From Hymenobacter frigidus (GTDB lineage Bacteria; Bacteroidota; Bacteroidia; Cytophagales; Hymenobacteraceae), in assembly GCF_014640435.1 (NCBI RefSeq), contig NZ_BMGY01000003.1, positions 62,001 to 126,000 of the forward strand: a stretch of DNA of 64,000 bases. Reading direction: 5' to 3'. The notes beneath the pieces are model-generated. The model was not told the DNA's origin and made no database searches. It saw nothing but the letters and a program-made list of their open reading frames with translations. This document shows, piece after piece, positions 28,982 to 38,951 of the stretch (its first letter is position 1; each line of letters starts with the position of its first letter). The position numbers and the translations under genes are program-made.

Positions 28982-29649
28982 TCGGTTACAAATAAATTGC
29001 GACTCACTTCGGCTGAAACAAGTACAGACCGCTCGCAGTTTATTCGGATTTCCAATGAGTTATCAAAGGGTACCTTATCCAGTACTTCAATAGCTGAGCC
29101 GAGTTGCAGGCCTACTTTGTCGAGGTATTGCAGGAAGGGAGCGGAGGTGTTTTTTACGGCCGCCAGGGTGCCGGCTTCGCTCACGCTCAGGTCAGCCAGC
29201 AGGCGGGTGGCGGGGCGGCGCACGGCTCCATCCTCGGCCGGAATGGGGTCGCCGTGCGGGTCGAAGGCCGGGTAGCCCAGGAAGGCATCGAGCCGGCGCA
29301 TGAGCAGCGGTGACTGCACGTGCTCCAGTTCCTCGGCTACTTCGTGCACCTCATCCCAATTGAACCCGAGCTGCTGTACCAGGAATACTTCCCACAGTCG
29401 GTGCTTGCGGATGGTGAGCAGAGCCAGCCGCTGGCCCTCGGCGGTGAGCTGCACGCCCCGGTACTTTTCGTAGTTCAGCAGCTCCTTGTCGGCGAGGCGG
29501 CGGAGCATGTCCGTAACCGAGGCAGCCCGAGTGGCCAGCGCGGCCGCAATGCGGTTGGTGCTCACGCCCGCCGTTTGCGGCTCGGCTTCGGCCAGCTTGT
29601 AAATGGCTTTTAGGTAATTTTCCTCGGTTTGGCTGGGCATTGATTTCAA
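28978..29649 (-). CDS. DtxR/MntR family metal-dependent transcriptional regulator
   Basis: The 223 residues begin with the helix-turn-helix of the family (SQTEENYLKAIYKLAEAE, STNRIAAALATRAASVTDMLRRL). The metal-binding and dimer helix follows (LTIRKHRLWEVFLVQQLGF, DEVHEVAEELEHVQS), then a C-terminal FeoA/SH3-like domain. Such proteins repress manganese or iron uptake genes when metal is bound. MKSMPSQ gives two possible Met starts. It overlaps mnmE by 4 nt. No metal transporter is adjacent, so the regulon lies elsewhere. Confidence 0.92.
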   Translation of the reverse strand: MKSMPSQTEENYLKAIYKLAEAEPQTAGVSTNRIAAALATRAASVTDMLRRLADKELLNYEKYRGVQLTAEGQRLALLTIRKHRLWEVFLVQQLGFNWDEVHEVAEELEHVQSPLLMRRLDAFLGYPAFDPHGDPIPAEDGAVRRPATRLLADLSVSEAGTLAAVKNTSAPFLQYLDKVGLQLGSAIEVLDKVPFDNSLEIRINCERSVLVSAEVSRNLFVTE

Positions 29650-29656
29650 TTAAAAA

Positions 29657-29746
29657 TTAAAAATTGAGAATTAAAAAACAGGTCAGGTGAAGCAGGCCTG
29701 GAGCTTGTTCGGTCGACCTCTTTAACTTTTAATTCTCAATTTTTAA
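29657..29746. repeat. AT-rich perfect inverted repeat
   Basis: Twenty-base arms TTAAAAATTGAGAATTAAAA (29657-29676) and its exact complement (29727-29746) flank a 50-bp loop with normal GC content. The whole 113-bp gap between fabH and the DtxR gene is this element. It could act as the fabH terminator. Confidence 0.85.
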
Positions 29747-29762
29747 TTGACCAGTTACTTGC

Positions 29763-30773
29763 CTAAAACTTCAGCAGGGCCGAAGCCCAGGTGAAACCGG
29801 AACCAAAGGCGGCCAGGCACACCAGGTCGCCGCGCTTGATTTTGCCTTCCTGCACCGCTTCGCTTAGGGCAAGAGGCACCGACGCCGCCGTGGTGTTGCC
29901 GTAGCGCTGGATATTGCTGAACACCTTGTCGTCGCTCAGGCCCATTTTCTGCTGCACGTACTGCGTGATGCGCAGGTTGGCCTGATGTGGAATGAGCATG
30001 TCGATGTCGGTGGACTGGTAGCCGTTTTGGTCCAGGGCTTCTTTGATGACCTGCGGAAAGCGCACCACGGCGTGCTTAAACACGTTTTGGCCGTTCATGT
30101 ATGGGTACAGTTCCGATTTATTGTCCATGATGTACTCGATGCGGTTTTCGCGGTTTGAGCTGGGCTCGCGCACGATGAGCTCTTCGGCGTACTCGCCCTG
30201 TGCGTGCAGGTGGGTGCTGAGGATGCCCTGGCCTTCCTGGGTGCTGGGCCGGAGCAGCACGGCTCCCGCGCCATCGCCAAAAATGACGGCCACGCCCCGG
30301 CCTTCGGGCGACTTGTCGAGGCCGGAAGAATGGATTTCGGAGCCCACCACCAGCACCGTGTCGTACATGCCGGTGCGGATGAACTGGTCGGCCACCGAGA
30401 GGGCGTAGATAAAGCCGGAGCACTGGTTGCGCACATCCAGGGCGGGGCAGTTGTTGGTCATGCCCAGCTCGCGCTGCAGCAACACGCCCGAGCCCGGAAA
30501 AAAATAGTCGGGCGAAAGCGTGGCGAAAACAATCAGCTGCACGTCATTGGCCGCTACGCCCGCCATTTCCAGGGCCATGCGTGAGGCATTGGCCCCCATA
30601 TTGGCGGTGGTGTCTTTGCCCTCTTCAAACCACCGCCGCTCCTGAATGCCGGTGCGCTCCTGAATCCAGGCGTCGGAGGTGTTCATCATCGGCTCCAATT
30701 CGGCGTTTTTAACCACCCGGCTCGGGACGTAGTGGCCGACACCGGCGATGTAAGAATGACGTAAAGTTGCCAT
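29763..30773 (-). CDS. fabH: 3-oxoacyl-ACP synthase III (KAS III)
   Basis: The 336-residue thiolase-fold protein has the Cys-His-Asn triad: Cys118 in RNQCSGFIY, His263 in IPHQANLRI and Asn293 in RYGNTTAASVP. It is about 20 residues longer than E. coli FabH owing to a stretch at about 197-232 (VREPSSN..., YPYMNGQNVF), which is common in Bacteroidota paralogs. KAS III condenses an acyl-CoA starter with malonyl-ACP; branched starters are usual in this phylum and would link to branched acyl-CoA metabolism (compare IcmF). No fatty-acid genes adjoin, so a dedicated starter role is possible. Confidence 0.92.
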   Translation of the reverse strand: MATLRHSYIAGVGHYVPSRVVKNAELEPMMNTSDAWIQERTGIQERRWFEEGKDTTANMGANASRMALEMAGVAANDVQLIVFATLSPDYFFPGSGVLLQRELGMTNNCPALDVRNQCSGFIYALSVADQFIRTGMYDTVLVVGSEIHSSGLDKSPEGRGVAVIFGDGAGAVLLRPSTQEGQGILSTHLHAQGEYAEELIVREPSSNRENRIEYIMDNKSELYPYMNGQNVFKHAVVRFPQVIKEALDQNGYQSTDIDMLIPHQANLRITQYVQQKMGLSDDKVFSNIQRYGNTTAASVPLALSEAVQEGKIKRGDLVCLAAFGSGFTWASALLKF

Positions 30774-30843
30774 GAATAGCGAAATTGAGTTGAAATTTTA
30801 GGAGGGGTAAGCCGGGCGCAGAGCAGGTCGGCGCCCAATGAAA

Positions 30844-32070
30844 TTAAGGTTGCGCAGTCGGCGCAAATTGGGGCGCAAAGGTGGCAGCTTTAATGAGAGA
30901 ATCCAGCAAAAGCCACAACTTTTTGCCTTCCGTTTCCCATAATACGTCGGTGGGTACACCGTGGGGGTAAAAAATGGTGTGCTGTAGCTGCGCTGCCAGG
31001 GCGGTGCCCGCCTCCGGATTAGCAAAATCGAGGGCGAGGCCCGCGCCGTGCCGGGTTAGCAGCTCCTGCCATAATGAATTGGGCGTGGCCACTACCGGCA
31101 GCCCGTGCGCCAGGTATTCAAACAGCTTGGTGGGCCGGCAGCGCTCCGTGCTGGGGTGGGGCCGGTAGGGCAGCAGCCCCAGGTGACTGCGGCTAATTTC
31201 CGCCACAATGCGGGCATGCGGCACGGGCTGCCCGCCACCAATGAGCGTGAGCCAGACCGGATGCCGAGCTACCACGGCGTGCAACTGGGCGAGTAAGTCC
31301 GGCTGTTGGCAAAAACCGATAATGGTGAGGTGAGCACCACCGGGCCAAGCAGCATGAAGGCTTCGGGCCAGGTCAATGGCTTCCCACACGCCATTCAGCT
31401 CGGAAATAGTCCCCGAATAAAGGAGCCGCAAGGGCTGGGCTGGTGGCGGGGTTGGGTGGGGTGCCGTGTCTAATACTTCGTCTTGGGTGGGCTGGTACTT
31501 GTTTTCGAGCACCAGCACGCGGCTGGTTGGCTGCTCGTGCAGAAACGGGAGTTCGCTCGCGTAGCTGGCTTCGGCCAATAGCAGGCCACTGGCCCTACGA
31601 GCGGCCAGGCGCTCTACCCAGCGCAGCCCCGCGGCCAGCCAGCGGCGCATAATGCCCTGGTACACTTGCTGCGTGGTAACATTCAGGGCGTAGTTTTCGC
31701 GGATGTCGTACAGAAACCACCGCTGCGGGCTTAGTTGGTGCCACAGCAGCGTGAGCGGCAGCAGCTCAGGGGCATGCACCACGACCAAATCTGGCCGCAG
31801 GCGCTGCAGCAGCTGCCAGTAGCGCCACTGCGCGGCCAGCCGTTCCAGGCTCAGCCGGGAGCCGGAGAAAAGGGCGTGCTGCTCAATGCGAGGCCCCGGA
31901 ACGGTGGTGACTGAAGCTGGGGTACCGGCCGCCCGGCCAGCCACGTGCACCTGCACGCCAGGTCGGCTGCTGAGCGTGTGGGCAAACTTGCCCCGCATGC
32001 GCGTATCATCAACCGGCTTAAGAACGGAGGCCAGCAGCACGATTAAATTGGGGGAGTTGGGACCAAGCAC
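30844..32070 (-). CDS. Glycosyltransferase, GT4-like (GT-B fold)
   Basis: The 408-residue protein has the two-domain GT-B pattern. An N-terminal acceptor half has a conserved VVHAPELLPL and YDIRENYALNV. The C-terminal half starts LRLLYSGTISELNGVWEAIDLA. The donor-site Glu region reads RCRPTKLFEYLAHGLPVVAT, a GT4 signature. No signal peptide or membrane span is seen, so it acts at the cytoplasmic face. Substrate is unknown; no polysaccharide cluster surrounds it. The start at 32070 lies within 14 bp of the dapD -7 box, so the true start could be slightly downstream (Met about 24 codons in). Confidence 0.83.
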   Translation of the reverse strand: MLGPNSPNLIVLLASVLKPVDDTRMRGKFAHTLSSRPGVQVHVAGRAAGTPASVTTVPGPRIEQHALFSGSRLSLERLAAQWRYWQLLQRLRPDLVVVHAPELLPLTLLWHQLSPQRWFLYDIRENYALNVTTQQVYQGIMRRWLAAGLRWVERLAARRASGLLLAEASYASELPFLHEQPTSRVLVLENKYQPTQDEVLDTAPHPTPPPAQPLRLLYSGTISELNGVWEAIDLARSLHAAWPGGAHLTIIGFCQQPDLLAQLHAVVARHPVWLTLIGGGQPVPHARIVAEISRSHLGLLPYRPHPSTERCRPTKLFEYLAHGLPVVATPNSLWQELLTRHGAGLALDFANPEAGTALAAQLQHTIFYPHGVPTDVLWETEGKKLWLLLDSLIKAATFAPQFAPTAQP

Positions 32071-32083
32071 GGGCCAAAGATGC

Positions 32084-32091
32084 TAGTTTTG
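32084..32091 (+). promoter_or_regulatory. -7 box TAGTTTTG for dapD
   Basis: Exact TAnnTTTG match, 63 nt before the dapD ATG, in the 84-bp divergent gap with the glycosyltransferase. Confidence 0.5.
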
Positions 32092-32154
32092 CTGTTTCCA
32101 ACGAGTCGCGCGGTTTTCCGCTGGCTTTTTAGCTGATTATTATTCCGTTTCAAA

Positions 32155-32979
32155 ATGTCTGATTTGCAAACCCAAATAGAGCAGGCCTGGGCCGACCGCA
32201 CCCTGCTCCAAACCCCCGAAACCAAAGCGGCTATCGAGCACGTGATTGAGGAACTGGACAAAGGCCGCCTGCGCGTAGCCACCCCGCCCACCGAAGACGG
32301 TGGGGAGTGGACCATCAACGAGTGGGTAAAAAAGGCGGTGATTCTCTACTTCCCCATCCGCCAGATGAGCACCCAGGAAATCGGCCCGTTTGAGTTCCAC
32401 GATAAAATGCAGCTCAAAACCGACTACGCCGGCCAGCAAGTGCGCGTGGTGCCGCCCGCCGTGGCCCGCTACGGCGCGTTTCTGGCCCCCGGCGTCATCC
32501 TGATGCCGAGCTACACCAACATTGGGGCCTACGTGGGCGAAGGCACCATGGTGGATACCTGGGCCACGGTGGGCTCCTGCGCCCAAGTGGGCAAAGGTGT
32601 GCACCTGAGCGGTGGCGTGGGCCTGGGCGGCGTGCTGGAGCCCGTGCAGGCGGCTCCGGTTATCATCGAGGACGGCGCGTTTATCGGTTCGCGCTGCATC
32701 CTGGTCGAAGGCTGCCGCATTGGCAAGGAGGCCGTGATTGGTGCGGGCGTCACCATCACCGGCAGCACCAAAATCATCGACGTGACCGGCCCCGAACCCA
32801 AGGAGTACCGGGGCTACGTGCCGCCACGCTCGGTGGTCATTCCCGGTTCTATTCCCAAGCAATTCCCGGCCGGCGAATACCAAGTGCCCTGCGCTCTGAT
32901 TATTGGCCAGCGCAAACCCAGCACCGATTTGAAAACGAGCCTGAACGACGCCCTGCGGGATTTCGGGGTATCGGTTTAA
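32155..32979 (+). CDS. dapD: Tetrahydrodipicolinate N-succinyltransferase
   Basis: The 274-residue protein is the left-handed beta-helix acyltransferase DapD. It has an N-terminal helical domain, then hexapeptide repeats (VILMPSYTNIGAYVGEGTMV, VGKGVHLSGGVGLGGVLEP, AVIGAGVTITG) and the family end RSVVIPGSIPKQFPAGEY. It succinylates tetrahydrodipicolinate in lysine and diaminopimelate synthesis. It has its own -7 box and terminator, so it is probably a single-gene unit. Confidence 0.97.
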   Translation: MSDLQTQIEQAWADRTLLQTPETKAAIEHVIEELDKGRLRVATPPTEDGGEWTINEWVKKAVILYFPIRQMSTQEIGPFEFHDKMQLKTDYAGQQVRVVPPAVARYGAFLAPGVILMPSYTNIGAYVGEGTMVDTWATVGSCAQVGKGVHLSGGVGLGGVLEPVQAAPVIIEDGAFIGSRCILVEGCRIGKEAVIGAGVTITGSTKIIDVTGPEPKEYRGYVPPRSVVIPGSIPKQFPAGEYQVPCALIIGQRKPSTDLKTSLNDALRDFGVSV

Positions 32980-32996
32980 TTCGAATTGATTCAGTA

Positions 32997-33037
32997 AAAA
33001 GAAGGCCGCCCTCCATATTGGAGAGCGGCCTTCTTGC
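32997..33037. terminator. Bidirectional terminator between dapD and msrA
   Basis: AAGAAGGCCGC (32999-33009) pairs with GCGGCCTTCTT (33025-33035); inner bases CTCC/GGAG extend the stem. The genes are convergent. Confidence 0.85.
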
Positions 33038-33052
33038 TTAACCAACTGCTGC

Positions 33053-33589
33053 CTAAACGCCCGCTTTCAGCTTATCGCCGAACAGCGCTTTCACTTTGTC
33101 CACTTTGGGCCGGGCCACAAACTGGCAGTAGGGCTCGTGGCCGTGCAGGTTGAAATAGTTCTGGTGATAGTTCTCAGCGGCAAAAAACTCTGGCGCGGCC
33201 GTGATTTCCGTCACCACGGGGTCGGGGAAGGCGTGGCCGTCGTTGAGTTTCTTTTTATAGTCTTCGGCGAGCTGCTTTTGCTCGTCGTTGTGGTAATAAA
33301 TGACGGAGCGGTACTGCGTGCCGGCATCCGCACCCTGGCGGTTGAGGGTGGTAGAGTCGTGGGTTTTCCAGAAGATTTCCAGCAACTCCTTATAGGTGAT
33401 TATGGCCGGGTCGAACGTGATGTCAATGACTTCGGCGTGGCCCGTGAGGCCGCTGCAAACTTCCTTGTAGGTAGGGTTTTTGTTGCGGCCGCCGGCATAG
33501 CCGGACACCACTTTCTCAACACCTTTTAAATTTTGAAATACGGCTTCGACGCACCAAAAGCAGCCGGCTCCGAACGTTGCTTGTTCCAT
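33053..33589 (-). CDS. msrA: Peptide methionine-S-sulfoxide reductase
   Basis: Starting at ATG 33589 (MEQATFGAGCFWCVEAVF) the protein has 178 residues, the standard size; the longer frame upstream reads through repeat sequence. The catalytic Cys is in GCFWC. Other family blocks are VVSGYAGG, YKEVCSGLTGHAEV, SVIYYHNDEQ and ENYHQNYF. It repairs methionine-S-oxide in proteins using thioredoxin. No secretion signal, so it is cytoplasmic. Confidence 0.96.
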   Translation of the reverse strand: MEQATFGAGCFWCVEAVFQNLKGVEKVVSGYAGGRNKNPTYKEVCSGLTGHAEVIDITFDPAIITYKELLEIFWKTHDSTTLNRQGADAGTQYRSVIYYHNDEQKQLAEDYKKKLNDGHAFPDPVVTEITAAPEFFAAENYHQNYFNLHGHEPYCQFVARPKVDKVKALFGDKLKAGV

Positions 33590-33670
33590 GGGTAAGGGAA
33601 TATTGAATGAGATGGAATTACAACGCGGTAGACGCAGTAGAGGTTTATTCCTTACGGATATGAGGACAGA

Positions 33671-33730
33671 AGCATAAAGCAAGAACGTCATGCCGAGCGT
33701 AGCCGAGGCATGACGTTCTTGCTTTATGCT
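33671..33730. repeat. Perfect 24-bp inverted repeat, AACGTCATGCC family
   Basis: AGCATAAAGCAAGAACGTCATGCC without the last bases is mirrored exactly at 33707-33730, with a 12-base spacer GAGCGTAGCCGA. It lies 9 bp past the stop of the hydroxyacyl-CoA dehydrogenase and upstream of msrA. Confidence 0.92.
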
Positions 33731-33739
33731 GGAAGGAAC

Positions 33740-34627
33740 CTACTTCCGGAACCGCTCGGCCACCACCAAGTCCTTCGAGCCGGCCGTGTACTGATAGAAG
33801 CCCTCGCCCGACTTCGCGCCCAGGCGGCCGGCCATCACCATGTTCACCAGCAGGGGGCACGGCGCGTATTTGGGGTTGCCCAGGCCGTCGTGCAGCACGC
33901 GCAAAATGGCAAGGCACACATCCAGACCAATAAAATCGGCCAGTTGCAGCGGACCCATGGGATGGGCCATGCCCAGCTTCATCACCGTATCAATTTCCTC
34001 GACGCCGGCCACGCCTTCAAACAGCGAAATGATGGCCTCGTTAATCATGGGCATCAGAATGCGGTTGGCCACGAAGCCAGGGTAGTCGTTCACCTCGGTG
34101 GGGGTTTTGCCCAGCTGGCGCGACAGGTCCATCACCTTCACCGTTACGGCATCGGAGGTAGCGTAGCCCCGAATTACCTCCACCAGCTTCATCACCGGCA
34201 CGGGGTTCATGAAGTGCATGCCGATAACCTGCTGCGGGCGCTTGGTGACGGCCGCAATCTTGGTAATGGAAATCGACGACGTATTGGAGGCCAGGATAGC
34301 ATCGGCGGGGGCATACTGGTCCAGGTCGCGGAAGATTTGCAACTTCAGGTCCACGTTTTCGGTGGCGGCTTCTACCACCAGGGCCACACCGGCCACGCCC
34401 GCTTCTATGGAGGTATGTGTTGTGAGGCGGCCCAGGGTAGCGGCTTTGTCCTCCTCGCTCAGCGTGGCTTTGGCTACCTGGCGGTCCAGGTTTTTGGTGA
34501 TGGTGGCCAGGGCGCGGTCCAGGGCTGGCTGGTTAATATCGATGAGGGCGACGGAAAAACCGTGCTGCGCAAAAACGTGGGCAATGCCATTGCCCATGGT
34601 GCCGGAGCCAATAACGGCGACGTTCAT
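33740..34627 (-). CDS. 3-hydroxyacyl/3-hydroxybutyryl-CoA dehydrogenase
   Basis: From ATG 34627 the 295-residue protein opens with a Rossmann motif (NVAVIGSGTMGNGIAHVFA). The catalytic-site blocks follow: EAATENVDLK, ASNTSSISIT, GMHFMNPVPVMKLVEVI and DYPGFVANRILMPMINEA. This is the monofunctional Hbd/PaaH-type length. It oxidises L-3-hydroxyacyl-CoA with NAD. A -7 match (TAGCTTTG, minus strand, 34685-34692) lies about 57 nt upstream of the ATG. No beta-oxidation partner adjoins. Confidence 0.93.
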   Translation of the reverse strand: MNVAVIGSGTMGNGIAHVFAQHGFSVALIDINQPALDRALATITKNLDRQVAKATLSEEDKAATLGRLTTHTSIEAGVAGVALVVEAATENVDLKLQIFRDLDQYAPADAILASNTSSISITKIAAVTKRPQQVIGMHFMNPVPVMKLVEVIRGYATSDAVTVKVMDLSRQLGKTPTEVNDYPGFVANRILMPMINEAIISLFEGVAGVEEIDTVMKLGMAHPMGPLQLADFIGLDVCLAILRVLHDGLGNPKYAPCPLLVNMVMAGRLGAKSGEGFYQYTAGSKDLVVAERFRK

Positions 34628-34827
34628 AACTAGCGGAAAAAGAGTGGGTGGGAGTGAAAAACGCAGCATCGCTGCTTGCTGCAACAAAGCTACGCCGCTA
34701 TTAGCAATGGCGGAATTTGCATGACCAGGGCCAAGTTTTCCCAATAATTACATCTTTTTACAAAAGAGGGCGTAGAAGGCTATAGAAACTCTTCATATAT
34801 CTTCCACTTTTCTCACACCTCTTCGTC

Positions 34828-34986
34828 ATGGGCAACCTGCTGTACATTATCGCCGTCATTCTTGTAATTATTTGGGCAGTAAGCTTTTTTGGAGGCTTCT
34901 TCACGGGCGGCATCGTTCATACCCTGTTGGTAATTGCCATTATTGCCATCCTGCTCCGCGTAATCAGCGGGCGCAGCGCGATATAG
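34828..34986 (+). CDS. lmo0937-type small membrane protein
   Basis: The ATG at 34828 opens a 52-residue frame ending at TAG 34984-34986: MGNLLYIIAVILVIIWAVSF, then a GGFFTGG turn and a second hydrophobic span ending LLRVISGRSAI. Two membrane helices around a Gly-rich turn and a basic end match the lmo0937/DUF5670 family of tiny membrane proteins, common in Bacteroidota and often stress-induced. It sits alone between the dehydrogenase and a long terminator hairpin. Confidence 0.8.
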   Translation: MGNLLYIIAVILVIIWAVSFFGGFFTGGIVHTLLVIAIIAILLRVISGRSAI

Positions 34987-35012
34987 TAGCCAACCGCGGC
35001 TAGTTAACTAAA

Positions 35013-35059
35013 AAACACAAAGAAGCCGTGCTGAATCTCAGCACGGCTTCTTTGTGTTC
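35013..35059. terminator. Long perfect bidirectional terminator
   Basis: A 21-bp perfect stem (AACACAAAGAAGCCGTGCTGA and complement) with a 3-base loop separates the convergent small membrane protein and outer-membrane protein genes. Confidence 0.9.
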
Positions 35060-35093
35060 GGAGCTATCTGCTCAATTACGTCACAGGCAAATA

Positions 35094-35885
35094 TCAGCGC
35101 CCGAAATTGAATAAGAAATTGAAGCGAATTACCGGATTAGGGTAAAGGCTTTCAAACGTGTCGTTGAAATTATAAAGCAGCAAAATATCACCGGCGGCCC
35201 GGTCGCTAAACTGCTGGCGGTAGCCCAGGCCAGCCAATGGACTTTCGATGGTGCGGTCCAACTTGCCACCCGTCGGGTTGTTGGAAGCATCGTATTCCAG
35301 CACGCGCGCACGGGTCAATTCGTATTCGCCGTGAATGAAGAACTGGTCATAAACCCGGTATTGGGCAAAGGCCTTGACCCCGAAGTTATTGCTTTGCAGG
35401 CTGCCACCGCCATTGTTGCGGCCGTAGTCCACCGAGTAATTAGAGTAAGTGTAAGAAATGCCCGGCCCGGCCGACAGCCGGTCGTTGATGCGGTAGCCAA
35501 TGGCCGGTGAGGCACCAATCACGAACTGACTAACCTGCGCATTGCCGGCAAAGTAGCTGGTGTAGCCCAAGCTAAAACCGGTGTAGACAAACATCTTCGT
35601 ATTGGCGGCTTCGGCAGCTTTGGCTCGGGCCTCGCGGGTGCCGGGCAAGTCCAGGCCGGAGGGACGGTCGGGGCTGGGCTGGGCCACTGGCTCCTGAGCG
35701 GGAGTTGGGGCCACGGGGGCCGGCTCCTGCCCAGGGGCCGGAGTCCTGTCCACGGGGCGAGTTGGTGGGGGCGGCAGGCCCGGAGGGGCCGTGTTCAGCA
35801 CCGGCTTGTCCTGCGCCTGCACCGTTAGAGTGGGCAGGCCAGCAACTCCAACAAGCAGCAGCAGGGGTAACAGATGACGTTTCAT
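35094..35885 (-). CDS. Outer-membrane beta-barrel protein with Pro-rich linker
   Basis: The 263 residues start with a signal peptide (MKRHLLPLLLLVGVAGLPTLTVQAQ). A Pro/Ala-rich, probably extended segment follows at about 28-85. The rest alternates aromatic strands (FVYTGFSLGYTSYFAG, FFIHGEYELTRARV) and ends NPVIRFNFLFNFGR, with the terminal aromatic pattern of Omp barrels. It resembles OmpW/Omp-b-brl small barrels of about eight strands. Ligand and role are unknown. The Pro-rich segment might cross or contact the peptidoglycan, which is inference. Confidence 0.75.
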   Translation of the reverse strand: MKRHLLPLLLLVGVAGLPTLTVQAQDKPVLNTAPPGLPPPPTRPVDRTPAPGQEPAPVAPTPAQEPVAQPSPDRPSGLDLPGTREARAKAAEAANTKMFVYTGFSLGYTSYFAGNAQVSQFVIGASPAIGYRINDRLSAGPGISYTYSNYSVDYGRNNGGGSLQSNNFGVKAFAQYRVYDQFFIHGEYELTRARVLEYDASNNPTGGKLDRTIESPLAGLGYRQQFSDRAAGDILLLYNFNDTFESLYPNPVIRFNFLFNFGR

Positions 35886-35908
35886 GGGCCGGGTAGGCTA
35901 AAGGTGAG

Positions 35909-37534
<1,626 letters not shown>

Positions 37535-37822
37535 TCAGTCAGAAAATAGAAGCAAACAACAGCCGCGCACTGGCGCACGGCAAGCCACAAAATTACGCAA
37601 CAGGACCCGGGCCGTAATCCCGCCCCGGAAACTTGTTGCCTGTGCCGCGGAAATTAACTAATCAGTACCGAAAATAGTGCCCGCAACAGCCGGCCGCGCC
37701 GGCCTGTATCCGAACCACTGGCCACCTTTCCCGTTTATTCTAGCACGGCCCTGTGCAGGGCCCTGTCGCCGGGTACTACCAACCGGCGATTCAGTTGTCA
37801 TCTTCCATTCACCTTCTGAGCC

Positions 37823-38293
37823 ATGATTAACCGGGAATTGAGTTTCGAATCCAATGCCATCCGAATGGGTGCGCTTACCGCCGTCGCCTTGGTGGGATAC
37901 ACTGGTCTGGCTGCCTTAGCAGGTTTTCTCGACCAGATTGAGGCCGGCACGCTCGATATTGTCATTCTGGCCGTGGGCGTAACACTGGCCATCAAGCGCT
38001 ATAAGAAGGCCAAAGGTGACCATATGCAGTATCTCAACGGCTTTGGTACCGGTATTCTCACGGCCCTGATTGCGTCCGTTATACTGGGCATTTTTTTCTG
38101 GCTGCTGGGGAGCATTAGTCAGACGGCGGTGCAGCAGATTGAAGCCCGCGACTTATTTGGGGCAGACCTTGGAGTGCTCATCGGAGGCTTGGGTATTATC
38201 CTGTTGGGTACCATGGCCGGTGTTATCGTTTCGCTGGTTGCCATGCAGTACTACAAAAGCCCTGAGCACCAGGAAGTAGTGGAAGTTGAGTAA
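37823..38293 (+). CDS. DUF4199-like membrane protein
   Basis: The 156-residue protein has four hydrophobic helices, with AIKRYKKAKGDHMQYLNGFGTGILTALIA in the middle split between helices 2 and 3, a pattern I associate with DUF4199. The end is charged (EHQEVVEVE). Function of the family is unknown. The 288-bp gap before it holds no gene, only GC-rich palindromes (for instance GGCCCTG/CAGGGCC at 37747-37762). Confidence 0.75.
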   Translation: MINRELSFESNAIRMGALTAVALVGYTGLAALAGFLDQIEAGTLDIVILAVGVTLAIKRYKKAKGDHMQYLNGFGTGILTALIASVILGIFFWLLGSISQTAVQQIEARDLFGADLGVLIGGLGIILLGTMAGVIVSLVAMQYYKSPEHQEVVEVE

Positions 38294-38322
38294 GCCCTTG
38301 GTTTTTGATGTCGAACTATTTA

Positions 38323-38349
38323 AGCAGTCCTTTCGGGGGCTGTTTTTTT
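38323..38349 (+). terminator. Terminator after DUF4199-like gene
   Basis: AGCAGTCC and GGGGGCT pair (with one mismatch) around TTTC and a run of seven T follows. Confidence 0.65.
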
Positions 38350-38481
38350 GCGCCCATGGTAATTACTAAGGACTATATTCGTTTTTTTTATAAAAAAAAT
38401 TAGACTCTTGCGAAACTAATGGGTAACTTACATATGTCTAGGGCCAAATCGATACCTTCTTCTTGTTAAAAAATATCAATT

Positions 38482-38880
38482 ATGTGCAAATTACATTCCG
38501 CGGCTTTCTCGTTGCTGCTTGCACTCGCATCCTTCACGGCGCAGGCCCAGATGTCTGACCGCCTTTCTGAACACCCCACTTCCCGCAAAATACCGTCGGC
38601 TGATGCCGTCGTCATGACCCGGGAAATGACTGCTCGGCTCCACCTCAACGAGGGACAGTTCCTGCAGCTGCTGCCGCTGAATCGCACCAAACTCTCGGGT
38701 TTGAATTCCATCAACCGCGAGTATAGGAATGACGAAACCTCCCGAACCGCCAAAACTGCTGAGCTAGAGGCCCAGTACGAGCAGGAGTGCAGCCGTATTC
38801 TGACACCATCGCAGCTCAGTCAGTTGCAGCAAGCCAATAATCCACCTGCCGCAGAGCCGGCCAGCGTTGGCAAGGGTTAA
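38482..38880 (+). CDS. Secreted Spy/CpxP-like small protein, second copy type
   Basis: The 132 residues have a signal peptide (MCKLHSAAFSLLLALASFTAQAQ) and a helical mature domain. The segments REMTARLHLNEGQFLQLLPLN and CSRILTPSQLSQLQQ carry the LTxxQ-like motif of Spy/CpxP proteins. The Pro/Ala tail is disordered. The layout matches the gene at 25610, though the sequences have diverged. Likely a periplasmic chaperone-like or metal/stress-responsive protein; this is by architecture only. It ends exactly at a long palindromic terminator. Confidence 0.65.
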   Translation: MCKLHSAAFSLLLALASFTAQAQMSDRLSEHPTSRKIPSADAVVMTREMTARLHLNEGQFLQLLPLNRTKLSGLNSINREYRNDETSRTAKTAELEAQYEQECSRILTPSQLSQLQQANNPPAAEPASVGKG

Positions 38881-38950
38881 ACCATCCAATTTTCCACAAA
38901 AAAGCCTGTCAGGTCAATGACAGGCTTTTTTGTGGAAAATTGGATGGTTT
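38879..38950. terminator. Very long perfect inverted-repeat terminator
   Basis: About 32 bases from AACCATCCAATTTTCCACAA through GCCTGTCA are mirrored perfectly at 38918-38949, with a 6-base loop. It contains the usual GC stem with a T run, extended outward by AT-rich arms, and abuts the stop codons of both convergent genes. Confidence 0.9.
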
Positions 38951-38951
38951 A

